NCBI GenBank assembly: GCA_036655975.1
Contig: JAVVPD010000069.1
Coordinates: 1 to 11,420, forward strand
From: CASQEL01 sp036655975
GTDB lineage: Bacteria > Desulfobacterota > Desulfovibrionia > Desulfovibrionales > Desulfovibrionaceae
Direction of reading: 5' to 3'
DNA length: 11,420 nt
The notes beneath the pieces were generated by a model that worked only from the letters and a program-made list of their open reading frames with translations, did not search any database and was not told the origin of the DNA. A program made the translations under genes and the position numbers. Positions 4,794 to 11,420 of this stretch are shown piece after piece (position 1 is the stretch's first letter; the number at the start of each line of letters is the position of its first letter).

Positions 4794-6627
4794 AAAAAAA
4801 CCAAATATGCAAAAACCCCGCAAGGGCATCCGCCATTGGCTCAAAATCCAAGTCGAACCCGAAAGTTACCAACCTCCACGGGGAGGCATGATCTTTCTGC
4901 AATGTTTGGTGGGCGTATTGTTCTTTGTATTTGTGGTGCGTTTTTGGTATCTTCAGGTACATAAGGGCCAAGAATTTACACGCCAAGCCCAAAACAACCG
5001 CCTGCGTGAAGAACGCATCATTGCCCCGCGCGGGGTCATCACGGATGTCCGTGGCGTAGTCTTGGCCGACAACCGCTTGGCCTACGGCCTGTCGCTGGTA
5101 CGTGAAGACTGTAACGATATTCCCGCTACGCTGGCCCAAGTCAGCGCGTGGACGGGGATACCGCTGGAGGCCATCACCGCAAAGTTTCAGAAAGACCGAC
5201 TCAAAGTCAAATCTTTTGAACCCTTGCTGCTCCTCACCGACATGGATTTCAGCCTCGTCGCCCGTATTGAAGCCCAACTGCTCTACTGGCCGGGGCTGGA
5301 AATTGTGGTTCGGTCCAAGCGCAATTACCCCGAAAGCAACCTGTACGCCCACGTCCTTGGCTATGTGGCTGAAGCCAATGAAAAAGAAATGGCAGAGGAC
5401 AAAAGCTTGTCTATCGGCGATCTGGTGGGCAAGCAAGGGCTGGAACTGGTGCTGGAACCGCACCTGCGCGGCTCCAAAGGCCTGTTTGAAATTGAAGTGG
5501 ACGTACTGGGCCGGGCCTTGGGCAAAAGCCTGATGGAAGAACCACGGAGCGGGCAACCCGCACGTCTGGCCTTGGACACCCGCATTCAGCAAGCCGCGTG
5601 GGACGCGCTTGAGGGGCAGGCAGGGTGCATCGTGGTTATGGATCCGGATACCGGCAAGCTGGTGGCCTTGGTGACCGCCCCCTCCTATGATAATAATGCC
5701 TTCGCGGCGGGGATTTCCCGAAGTGAGTGGGAAGAATTACGCTCCAATCCCCGTTTCCCGCTGCAAAATCGCGTTATCCAAAGCGTGTACCCGCCCGGCT
5801 CAGTATGGAAACTCATGATGACCGCCATGCTGCTCAAAGAAGGGGTGCGCCCCACCGAAAGCGTGGTGTGCACCGGAGAATACCGCTTGGGCAATCGGGT
5901 GTTCGGGTGTTGGAAAAAAGGCGGGCACGGCACAGTGGATATGACCCGTGCGCTGGTAGAATCCTGCGACGTATACTATTATCAAATGTCTGAAAAAATG
6001 GGTATTGACCGTATTGAGCGCTTTGCCAAGGCCTCCGGCTTTGGCGTGCTCACGGGCATTGACCTGCCCCACGAAAAAGCGGGACTGGTGCCTTCCAAGG
6101 CGTGGAAGCGCCGCCGCTTCGGTGAATCTTGGGTACGCGGCGAAACCCTGAACATTTCTATCGGGCAAGGCTACACCTTGGTAACCCCTTTACAAATGGC
6201 AACCTTTGTATCGTCCCTGCTCAACGGGGGCAGATTGCTCAAGCCTCAGGTGCTGGACACGGCGGAAACTGAAGTGCGCGGACAATTGCTTGTGGACGAA
6301 AAAATCCGTACCGTTATTGTGGACGCCATGCGTAAAACAGCGGCCACGGGCACGGCACGGGTGGTGGGCCGTAAAGACGCCGACATGGGCGGCAAAACCG
6401 GTACCGCACAAGTGGTTAAGCTAAAGATGGTGAAAGAACGACGCATGAAAACGGCGGAGATGACCTATGAGCAGCGCGACCACGCGTGGATAGCCACGTG
6501 GGGGGCCAAAGAAGGTAAACGCTATGTGGTGATCGTCATGGTCGAACACGGCGGTGGCGGCAGCTCCATAGCCGGCCCCATAGCCCGCAAGGTTTACGAT
6601 GCCTTGTTCGGAGTGCAAACCTCATGA
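4786..6627 (+). CDS. mrdA: Penicillin-binding protein 2 (elongasome transpeptidase)
   Basis: Class B PBP that crosslinks side-wall peptidoglycan in the periplasm with RodA as glycosyltransferase partner; beta-lactams such as mecillinam target this enzyme class. The 613-aa product has a basic cytoplasmic N-terminus, one membrane anchor (about 36-56), a PBP dimerisation/pedestal domain starting at IIAPRGVITD (78-87), and a transpeptidase domain with all three motifs: SVWK (catalytic Ser339, Lys342), SCD (393-395, the SxD variant I recall for PBP2) and KTGT (537-540). Length fits the family. The ATG at 4786 overlaps the mreD-like gene by 8 bases and its SD is weak, so coupling is likely; another ATG at 4807 (Met8) is a possible start. 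An A8 run (4793-4800) lies just after the start codon. The stop overlaps the rodA start (ATGA). Confidence 0.95.
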   Translation: MPEKKPNMQKPRKGIRHWLKIQVEPESYQPPRGGMIFLQCLVGVLFFVFVVRFWYLQVHKGQEFTRQAQNNRLREERIIAPRGVITDVRGVVLADNRLAYGLSLVREDCNDIPATLAQVSAWTGIPLEAITAKFQKDRLKVKSFEPLLLLTDMDFSLVARIEAQLLYWPGLEIVVRSKRNYPESNLYAHVLGYVAEANEKEMAEDKSLSIGDLVGKQGLELVLEPHLRGSKGLFEIEVDVLGRALGKSLMEEPRSGQPARLALDTRIQQAAWDALEGQAGCIVVMDPDTGKLVALVTAPSYDNNAFAAGISRSEWEELRSNPRFPLQNRVIQSVYPPGSVWKLMMTAMLLKEGVRPTESVVCTGEYRLGNRVFGCWKKGGHGTVDMTRALVESCDVYYYQMSEKMGIDRIERFAKASGFGVLTGIDLPHEKAGLVPSKAWKRRRFGESWVRGETLNISIGQGYTLVTPLQMATFVSSLLNGGRLLKPQVLDTAETEVRGQLLVDEKIRTVIVDAMRKTAATGTARVVGRKDADMGGKTGTAQVVKLKMVKERRMKTAEMTYEQRDHAWIATWGAKEGKRYVVIVMVEHGGGGSSIAGPIARKVYDALFGVQTS

Positions 6628-7739
6628 ATAATGTTGATCAACGTCTATTTTTGTATATCAATTGGGGGCTGGTGGCCTGCACCCTCATGTTATTTTTTCT
6701 CGGCGTGGGCAACCTGTATTCTGCCAGCGGCATGCGTATGGAAGGCGGCATTGTCATGTCCACCTATTACCAGCGTCAACTCCTGTGGGGGGGGCTAGGC
6801 TTTGTGGGCATGTTGCTGGCTATGACTTTTGACTACCGCCAATTACACAATCTGGCTTGGCCCTTTTTTATTCTCACCATCGTATTGCTCTTGCTGGTAC
6901 CGATAATGGGCAAAACTGTGTACGGTGCCAAACGGTGGATTTCTCTTGGATTCATGAGCTTACAGCCCAGTGAACTGGCAAAATTGTCCGTGCTCATATT
7001 GACCGCACGCCTGCTGGCCCGCAACAGTGAAAATCTCGGCTGGATGGACTTTTTCCGCATTTTGCTGGTGGGCCTTGTCCCGGGAGCGCTCATCATCATC
7101 CAGCCGGACTTGGGCACCACACTCATGGTGCTTCTGCTCTTGGCGGGTATGGTACTTTTTCACGGGCTTAAGGGCTATGTGCTCAAGGCCTGTCTGCTGG
7201 CCGCCCCCTGTCTGGGGGCCTTCATGTGGTTTGTGGGTATGCACGACTATCAACGACAGCGAATCCTCACCTTTCTCGACCCGTCCATTGATCCTCGGGG
7301 TTCAGGCTACCACATCTTGCAATCGCAGATCGCCATCGGCTCGGGAGAAATGTGGGGCAAAGGCTTTTTAGAGGGTACCCAAAGCCAATTACGCTTTTTG
7401 CCCGAAAAACATTCCGACTTTGTTATCGCCGTGTTCGGCGAAGAATGGGGTTTTGTGGGTTGCGTGGTTTTACTTGCATTGTATTGTTTATTTTTATTAT
7501 CTATATTTAGCACCATCGCCGAGGCCAAAGACCGTTTTGGCAGTACCCTCGCAGCTGGGGTATTCTTTTATTTCTTCTGGCAGATTTGCATTAACATGGG
7601 TATGGTTATCGGACTGATGCCTGTGGTGGGCATTCCCCTACCCTTCCTCAGCTACGGGGGCAGCGCCACACTGGTGAATTTTACCCTTATCGGGATCGTA
7701 TTGAATGTTTCCATGCGACGCTTTATGTTTAAAAGTTAG
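6624..7739 (+). CDS. rodA: Peptidoglycan glycosyltransferase RodA (SEDS family)
   Basis: Multispanning SEDS enzyme that polymerises lipid II into glycan strands along the side wall, paired with PBP2. The 371-aa product has roughly ten hydrophobic segments. Family features include GAKRWISLGF then LQPSELAKL (101-121), IIQPDLGTTL (158-167), the large periplasmic loop with YHILQSQIAIGSGEMWGKG (229-247), LPEKHSDF (259-266), whose Asp265 should correspond to the essential SEDS aspartate, and GLMPVVGIPLPFLSYGGS (330-347). The rod-type neighbour (PBP2) supports RodA over FtsW or SpoVE. The ATG overlaps the mrdA stop by 4 bases, so the two partner enzymes are translationally coupled and probably made in fixed ratio. 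Confidence 0.96.
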   Translation: MNNVDQRLFLYINWGLVACTLMLFFLGVGNLYSASGMRMEGGIVMSTYYQRQLLWGGLGFVGMLLAMTFDYRQLHNLAWPFFILTIVLLLLVPIMGKTVYGAKRWISLGFMSLQPSELAKLSVLILTARLLARNSENLGWMDFFRILLVGLVPGALIIIQPDLGTTLMVLLLLAGMVLFHGLKGYVLKACLLAAPCLGAFMWFVGMHDYQRQRILTFLDPSIDPRGSGYHILQSQIAIGSGEMWGKGFLEGTQSQLRFLPEKHSDFVIAVFGEEWGFVGCVVLLALYCLFLLSIFSTIAEAKDRFGSTLAAGVFFYFFWQICINMGMVIGLMPVVGIPLPFLSYGGSATLVNFTLIGIVLNVSMRRFMFKS

Positions 7740-7742
7740 CCG

Positions 7743-7769
7743 TGTTATCCTCTGGACAACAGACTTTTT
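7743..7769 (+). terminator. Weak terminator candidate after rodA
   Basis: TGTT (7743-7746) and TCC (7748-7750) pair with GGA (7754-7756) and AACA (7758-7761), with one A-C mismatch and a 3-base loop; five T follow at 7765-7769. It begins a few bases after the rodA stop. The stem is AT-rich and imperfect, so it could at most reduce read-through from the shape genes into the bactofilin gene. Confidence 0.3.
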
Positions 7770-7795
7770 AACACAACCACTGTGAGGGACTATCA

Positions 7796-8140
7796 GTGAG
7801 TAAAGACGAAATTAACGCTTTTTTAGGCGCGGGCACCGTGTATGAAGGAAAACTCTCCTTCCAGGGGGCTGTTCGCGTCGACGGCATTTTTTCGGGGCAG
7901 ATGGACAGTGAAGGCTCCCTGATTGTGGGCAAAGATGCCGCCATTGACGGAACCCTGCGCGTGGGCGAGCTTATGCTTTCCGGTCGCTTTGTGGGAGATG
8001 TCTACGCTAAAAAACGTGTACTCATCCACCGTGGCGGCGTTCTGGAAGGTACTATCTACTCCCCGTCACTTATTATGGAAGACGGCGGTATTCTGCAAGG
8101 GCAAGTAAACATGCAGAATCTTGCCGAAGCCCAAAAATAA
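7796..8140 (+). CDS. Bactofilin (polymer-forming cytoskeletal protein)
   Basis: Small protein of the bactofilin (DUF583) family, which self-assembles without nucleotide into filaments at the membrane and serves as a scaffold for cell-wall enzymes, shape or polar structures. The 114-aa product is almost entirely the repetitive beta-helix core (about 13-106), with the recurring hydrophobic-glycine pattern seen in GAVRVDGIFSG (24-34), GTLRVGELMLSG (52-63) and GVLEGTIYSPSLI (81-93). Tails are very short. The GTG at 7796 has a good SD (GAGGG, 7784-7788, 7 bases away). It lies 56 bases after rodA and before the atp promoter, so it may be the last gene of the shape cluster. The context supports a role in wall synthesis or shape; the specific partner is unknown. 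Confidence 0.9.
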   Translation: MSKDEINAFLGAGTVYEGKLSFQGAVRVDGIFSGQMDSEGSLIVGKDAAIDGTLRVGELMLSGRFVGDVYAKKRVLIHRGGVLEGTIYSPSLIMEDGGILQGQVNMQNLAEAQK

Positions 8141-8175
8141 TTCCGAAAGTTGTGCACATTTGTGGGGAATACCCT

Positions 8176-8202
8176 TTGACAGGATGTGCCGTGTAGTCTA
8201 AA
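8176..8202 (+). promoter_or_regulatory. Candidate promoter of the atp operon
   Basis: A perfect -35 hexamer TTGACA (8176-8181) is followed by TCTAAA (8197-8202), a 4-of-6 match to the -10 hexamer after a 15-base spacer; shifting by one or two bases gives CTAAAC or TAAACC with 16-17 bases. The element sits in the only sizeable gap (8141-8250) between the bactofilin and atp genes, about 50 bases before the first start codon. No clear terminator was seen after the bactofilin gene, so read-through from the shape operon is also possible. Confidence 0.5.
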
Positions 8203-8240
8203 CCAGTTGGGGGATTGCTCCAATATTCACAACTCAGCAC

Positions 8241-8245
8241 GGAGG
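8241..8245 (+). promoter_or_regulatory. Ribosome binding site of the b' subunit gene
   Basis: A perfect GGAGG lies 5 bases before the ATG at 8251. This decides the start against the in-frame TTG at 8215, which would add 12 residues and has no comparable SD. Confidence 0.8.
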
Positions 8246-8250
8246 GTGGA

Positions 8251-8667
8251 ATGCTTGATCTGAATATCACCATACTATTTCAGCTGGTGAACTTTTTGAT
8301 TGCGGTTTACGTATTAAATATCCTCCTTGTGCGTCCTATCCGCGCCATTTTGCAGGAACGCAAAAACACGATGGACAATTTGCAGGGGGAGGCCGACGCC
8401 TTTACCCGTGAAGCGCGCGAGCGTATGTCCACGTATCAGGCCGCACTGAGCAAAGCCCGCCACGAAGCCACCTTGGCCCGTGACGCGGCCCGTGCCGAAG
8501 GCCTGACAGAACAGCAGTCTATTGTAGCAGACGCTGGCCTGAAAGCGCAGGCGCATATTAGCAAAGCGCAGGACGCCATCAAGCAGGAGGCCGATGAAGC
8601 CCTTGCCAGTCTCCAGAAACAGGTAAAAATTCTGGCTGGCAAAGTTGCAACACAGGTGTTGAATTAA
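8251..8667 (+). CDS. atpF': F1Fo ATP synthase subunit b' (Fo stalk)
   Basis: Peripheral-stalk subunit that with subunit b and delta holds the F1 head still against the rotating c-ring. The 138-aa product has one N-terminal membrane helix (about 6-27) followed by VRPIRAILQERK (28-39), the characteristic junction of the b family, and then a long hydrophilic helix rich in A, E, K, Q and R to the end. A pair of different b-type subunits (b and b') is usual in phototrophs and many deltaproteobacteria. The product is short, lacking any signal-like extension, in contrast to the following b gene. It is the first gene of the atp operon here; the next begins within a few dozen bases. Confidence 0.88.
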   Translation: MLDLNITILFQLVNFLIAVYVLNILLVRPIRAILQERKNTMDNLQGEADAFTREARERMSTYQAALSKARHEATLARDAARAEGLTEQQSIVADAGLKAQAHISKAQDAIKQEADEALASLQKQVKILAGKVATQVLN

Positions 8668-8701
8668 CCGTGTCTGCATCGTATACCTATGACCAAAAGC
8701 C

Positions 8702-8708
8702 AAGGGGG
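8702..8708 (+). promoter_or_regulatory. Ribosome binding site selecting the TTG start of atpF
   Basis: AAGGGGG sits 6 bases before the TTG at 8715. The alternative in-frame GTG at 8670 has only a weak AGGTG about 11 bases upstream. This is the main reason for placing the atpF start at the TTG. Confidence 0.65.
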
Positions 8709-8714
8709 TGGGCT

Positions 8715-9272
8715 TTGACAAAATGTACACGTGTTTGGTTTATGGCCGCATGCGTATTGCTAACAGCCAGCACAGCGTATGCCGCCGACGGCGAATTACG
8801 CTGGGGCGACTTTGGCTGGCGTGTGCTCAACCTTGTTGTTTTTGTAGCTATCCTCTGGAAATTTGCCGGTAAAATTATCGTAAATTTCCTGACAGGTCGC
8901 CGCGAAGGCATCCGGCAAGAGCTGGACGATCTTGAAAGCCGACGCGTGGAAGCACGCAAACGCTTAGCAGAAATTGAAGAAGGCATTGGCAACCTTGAAG
9001 CCGAACGCCAGGCTATTCTTGATGAAAGCCTTGTGCAGGCCGAAACAAGCAAACAAGCCATTATTCAGGAAGCTCACAAACAGGCAGAACAGATTCTCGA
9101 GCAAGCCCGCCGCACCGCTGAAAATGAAGGCCGTGCAGTGCTTGCACAAGTGCGCGAGACCATTGCCAACGAGATCATCGACGCTGCCACAACGGTGCTG
9201 GAGTCCAAGCTTGACGGAACAAAACACGACAAGCTCATCAACAATTCCTTGACAAAGGTGGTGCTCAATTGA
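8715..9272 (+). CDS. atpF: F1Fo ATP synthase subunit b
   Basis: Second stalk subunit, expected to pair with b'. From the TTG at 8715 it is 185 aa. The first 23 residues look like a signal peptide: basic start (MTKCTR), hydrophobic core (VWFMAACVLLT) and an AxA motif, AYA followed by A at 21-24. A membrane helix follows (about 36-52, VLNLVVFVAILWKFAGK), then GRREGIRQELDDLE (61-74) and a long amphipathic helix to the end. A GTG at 8670 would add 15 unremarkable residues with no good SD. Related b subunits in sulfate reducers carry a similar leader as far as I recall. The 3' end overlaps atpH by 4 bases (TTGA). Whether the leader is cleaved or stays as a second helix cannot be told. Confidence 0.88.
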   Translation: MTKCTRVWFMAACVLLTASTAYAADGELRWGDFGWRVLNLVVFVAILWKFAGKIIVNFLTGRREGIRQELDDLESRRVEARKRLAEIEEGIGNLEAERQAILDESLVQAETSKQAIIQEAHKQAEQILEQARRTAENEGRAVLAQVRETIANEIIDAATTVLESKLDGTKHDKLINNSLTKVVLN

Positions 9273-9820
9273 CCGACAGCGTTGTAGCACGCAGATACGC
9301 CAATGCGCTCTTTACCTTGGGTAAGAAAGCCGGCAGTAAGGAACTTGAGCTTTACGGCTCAAGCCTTGTACAGATGGAGCATCTGCTTGCAGACTCACCA
9401 GATCTGGATAAGGTATTCAAAAGCCCAGTGGTGACAATCAAGGAAAAACGCAAGGTGCTTGAACAACTCCTTGCGAAGATTGCCGCAGATCAAATCATGT
9501 CAAACTTCTGCATGTTGCTTGCGGACAAAGGTCGTTTGCCATTCCTGCGCGAAATCGCAACCTATTACGGAACACTGCTGGATACGGAAAAAGGCGTTAT
9601 TCGCGGCCATATTCTCACGGCTGTGAAGCTTGACGCCAAAAGACAGGCCCAAATCAAAACTTTGCTGGAGAAAAAAGCCGGCAAAAGCCTTGAACTTGCC
9701 TTTGATGTGGATAAATCCATTCTTGGGGGCGTTGTCCTCAAGGTGGGGGATCGGGTCTTGGACGCGAGCCTGCGCGCGCAGTTAGCTATCCTTCGGGATA
9801 CAATCAAGAGGGGTGAATAG
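9269..9820 (+). CDS. atpH: F1Fo ATP synthase subunit delta
   Basis: The delta (OSCP-type) subunit caps F1 and binds the peripheral stalk. The 183-aa product has the normal length, with the N-terminal helical domain starting at ARRYANALF (7-15), the conserved LLADKGRLPFL (83-93) and the C-terminal GGVVLKVGDRVLDAS (153-167). It starts with TTG at 9269, overlapping the atpF TGA by 4 bases and preceded by AAAGGTGG (9254-9261) as SD inside atpF, so it is coupled to atpF. The stop lies 3 bases before the atpA ATG. Confidence 0.93.
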   Translation: MTDSVVARRYANALFTLGKKAGSKELELYGSSLVQMEHLLADSPDLDKVFKSPVVTIKEKRKVLEQLLAKIAADQIMSNFCMLLADKGRLPFLREIATYYGTLLDTEKGVIRGHILTAVKLDAKRQAQIKTLLEKKAGKSLELAFDVDKSILGGVVLKVGDRVLDASLRAQLAILRDTIKRGE

Positions 9821-9823
9821 CAC

Positions 9824-11332
9824 ATGCAGATAAAAGCGGAAGAAATCAGCAAGATCATCGAAGATCAGATTAAAAACTACGAACAACGCGTAGAAATGAG
9901 TGAAACCGGCACCGTCTTGTACGTCGGTGACGGTATCGCCCGTGTCTACGGTGTTCAAAATGCCATGGCCATGGAACTGCTGGAATTTCCCGGCGGCCTC
10001 ATGGGGATGGTTCTGAACCTCGAAGAAGACAACGTGGGTGTCGCCCTCTTGGGTGAAGACACCGGCATAAAAGAAGGCGACCCTGTTAAAAGAACAGGGA
10101 AAATCTTCTCCGTGCCTGTGGGCGACGAAGTTATGGGCCGAGTGCTGAACCCCTTGGGTCAGCCCATCGACGGTCTGGGGCCGCTGGACGCCAAAGAAAT
10201 GCGTCCGGTGGAACTGAAGGCGCCCGGCATCATCGCACGTAAATCCGTGCACGAGCCCATGCCTACCGGCCTCAAAGCCATTGACGCCATGACACCTATC
10301 GGTCGCGGACAACGCGAACTGATCATTGGTGACCGTCAAACCGGTAAAACCGCCGTATGTATTGACGCCATTCTGGCGCAGAAAGAAACAGACATCCATT
10401 GCTTCTATGTTGCCATCGGTCAGAAAAAAGCCACTGTGGCTCTGGTAGCCGATACCCTACGCAAATATGGGGCTATGGAATACACCACCATCATTTCCGC
10501 CACCGCTTCCGAGCCTGCCCCGCTGCAATTTATTGCCGCCTATTCGGGCTGTACCATGGCGGAACATTACCGGAATAACGGCAAACACGCGCTGATCATT
10601 TACGACGATCTTTCCAAACAAGCGGTGGCCTATCGCCAGATGTCCTTGCTGCTCCGTCGTCCTCCAGGACGTGAAGCCTATCCCGGCGACGTGTTCTACC
10701 TGCACTCTCGCCTGCTCGAACGTGCCGCTAAGGTGAACGATTCGCTGGGCGCTGGCTCTTTGACCGCTCTGCCGATCATCGAAACTCAGGCTGGTGACGT
10801 GTCCGCGTACATCCCCACCAACGTGATTTCCATCACCGACGGTCAGGTGTACCTTGAACCGAACCTGTTCAACGCGGGGATTCGCCCGGCTATCAACGTG
10901 GGCCTTTCTGTATCCCGCGTGGGTGGGTCGGCGCAGATCAAAGCCATGAAGCAGGTTGCAGGCACCATGCGTCTTGACCTTGCCCAATACCGCGAACTGG
11001 CCGCTTTTGCCCAGTTCGGCTCTGACCTTGACAAGGCCACCAAGGCCAAACTTGACCGTGGGGCACGGCTGGTGGAATTGCTCAAGCAAGACCAATACAT
11101 GCCCATGCCTTCGGAAGAACAAATCGCTTCCATGTACGCCGCTACCCGTGGCTATATGGACTCGGTCGCCGTCGAAGATATTCGCCGCTTTGAAAAAGAG
11201 CTGCTGACCTATCTGCGCGACGTGAAAAAAGATGTGTTGACAGCCATTAAAGAAAAGAAAGTCATTGACGACGCCGTTGAAGGAAGCCTGAAGGCCGCGA
11301 TTGAAGCTTTCAAGCTTGGCTTCCAAGCCTAA
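9824..11332 (+). CDS. atpA: F1Fo ATP synthase subunit alpha
   Basis: Alpha subunit of the F1 head, forming the alpha3-beta3 hexamer. The 502-aa product is complete and of typical length. The nucleotide site is intact: Walker A GDRQTGKT (169-176), Walker B LIIYDDLSK (257-265), and the arginine finger in VSRVGGSAQ (Arg365), which reaches into the catalytic site on beta. The beta-barrel domain is at about 25-92 and the C-terminal helical domain from about 375. The ATG at 9824 is preceded by GAGGGG (9808-9813). The N-terminal helix (about 2-24) is the expected contact for delta. The gene lies directly after atpH. Confidence 0.98.
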   Translation: MQIKAEEISKIIEDQIKNYEQRVEMSETGTVLYVGDGIARVYGVQNAMAMELLEFPGGLMGMVLNLEEDNVGVALLGEDTGIKEGDPVKRTGKIFSVPVGDEVMGRVLNPLGQPIDGLGPLDAKEMRPVELKAPGIIARKSVHEPMPTGLKAIDAMTPIGRGQRELIIGDRQTGKTAVCIDAILAQKETDIHCFYVAIGQKKATVALVADTLRKYGAMEYTTIISATASEPAPLQFIAAYSGCTMAEHYRNNGKHALIIYDDLSKQAVAYRQMSLLLRRPPGREAYPGDVFYLHSRLLERAAKVNDSLGAGSLTALPIIETQAGDVSAYIPTNVISITDGQVYLEPNLFNAGIRPAINVGLSVSRVGGSAQIKAMKQVAGTMRLDLAQYRELAAFAQFGSDLDKATKAKLDRGARLVELLKQDQYMPMPSEEQIASMYAATRGYMDSVAVEDIRRFEKELLTYLRDVKKDVLTAIKEKKVIDDAVEGSLKAAIEAFKLGFQA

Positions 11333-11347
11333 AGCTAGGGGGTAACT

Positions 11348-11420
11348 ATGGCTTCGTTAAAAGACGTAAAAATGAAAATTGTCGGTATCGGCAAGACCAA
11401 GCAGATCACCAAAGCCATGA
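11348..11420 (+). CDS. atpG: F1Fo ATP synthase subunit gamma, 5' end only
   Basis: The central rotor shaft subunit; only the first 24 codons are inside the window. The translation starts MASLKDVKMKIVGIGKT and continues into QITKAM, matching the conserved N-terminal helix of gamma. AGGGGGT (11337-11343) is a strong SD 4-5 bases before the ATG, 15 bases after the atpA stop. The gene is truncated by the window edge, not biologically. Beta (atpD) and epsilon (atpC) are expected next. Confidence 0.93.
   Translation, partial: MASLKDVKMKIVGIGKTKQITKAM

Noticed and set aside
4793..4800. A8 run just after the mrdA start codon as a phase-variation tract
   Set aside because: Eight A within lysine codons (GAA AAA AAA) is common in this position, and the run is short. 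There is no sign of frame disruption.
4723..5592. A 289-codon antisense frame opposite mrdA
   Set aside because: Low-complexity, glutamine-, histidine- and phenylalanine-rich shadow of the PBP2 frame, with no SD or recognisable motif.
8141..8175. Search for a terminator after the bactofilin gene
   Set aside because: GTGCAC at about 8152 is a small palindrome only; no stem with a following T-run was found.
9249..9254. TTGACA hexamers inside atp genes (8715-8720, 9249-9254, 11237-11242)
   Set aside because: They are Leu-Thr or out-of-frame codon coincidences; none has a plausible -10 hexamer at 16-18 bases.
10457..11326. Long antisense frames opposite atpA (also 9782-10399)
   Set aside because: They mirror the codon bias of a highly conserved gene. 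The translations are rich in H, G and F and show no family features.
1..11420. CRISPR arrays, insertion sequences, tRNA/rRNA genes, phage or defence genes
   Set aside because: No regularly spaced repeats, transposase motifs, terminal inverted repeats or structural RNA signatures were visible; the gene content is core housekeeping throughout.

Overview
This window looks like a housekeeping chromosome segment from a sulfate-reducing bacterium of the Desulfovibrionaceae or a close relative. The evidence is protein character, the presence of both a b' and a b ATP synthase subunit with no a or c subunit genes beside them, and the gene order mreB-mreC-(mreD)-mrdA-rodA-bactofilin-atpF'-atpF-atpH-atpA-atpG. 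That order matches what I recall for Desulfovibrio; it was not checked against a database. The genus cannot be fixed from the sequence alone.

Layout. Bases 1-227 are intergenic and AT-rich in the middle. They hold an intrinsic terminator (12-41), a textbook sigma-54 promoter (97-113), a G-poor and pyrimidine-rich leader, and a second, very strong terminator (162-196). An agmatinase-family gene (228-1088, +) follows. It converges, with a 9-base gap, on a radical SAM gene of the YhcC/TIGR01212 type (1098-2006, -). The radical SAM gene diverges from mreB across a 185-base promoter region.

From 2192 on, every gene is on the + strand. mreB, mreC, a mreD-like gene, mrdA (PBP2) and rodA form the elongasome, the machine that builds side-wall peptidoglycan. 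MreB filaments, the MreC/MreD membrane partners, the RodA glycosyltransferase and the PBP2 transpeptidase act together. mreC through rodA are translationally coupled by 4-8 base overlaps; mreB is separated from mreC by 140 bases containing a long RNA hairpin. A bactofilin gene (cytoskeletal scaffold) follows rodA. A candidate sigma-70-type promoter at about 8176-8202 then starts the atp operon (b', b, delta, alpha, and the start of gamma, which runs off the window), encoding part of the F1Fo ATP synthase.

The coding content is ordinary. The most interesting signal is non-coding: the perfect sigma-54 promoter followed about 50 bases later by a strong terminator just ahead of the agmatinase gene. 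It predicts either an unannotated small RNA of about 72 nt with an anti-Shine-Dalgarno-like CCUCCUCC stretch, or a sigma-54-driven attenuated leader. Secondary leads are the switch-like hairpins between mreB and mreC, a C9 run at the mreC/mreD junction, and a TTG start that gives the ATP synthase b subunit a signal-peptide-like N-terminus.
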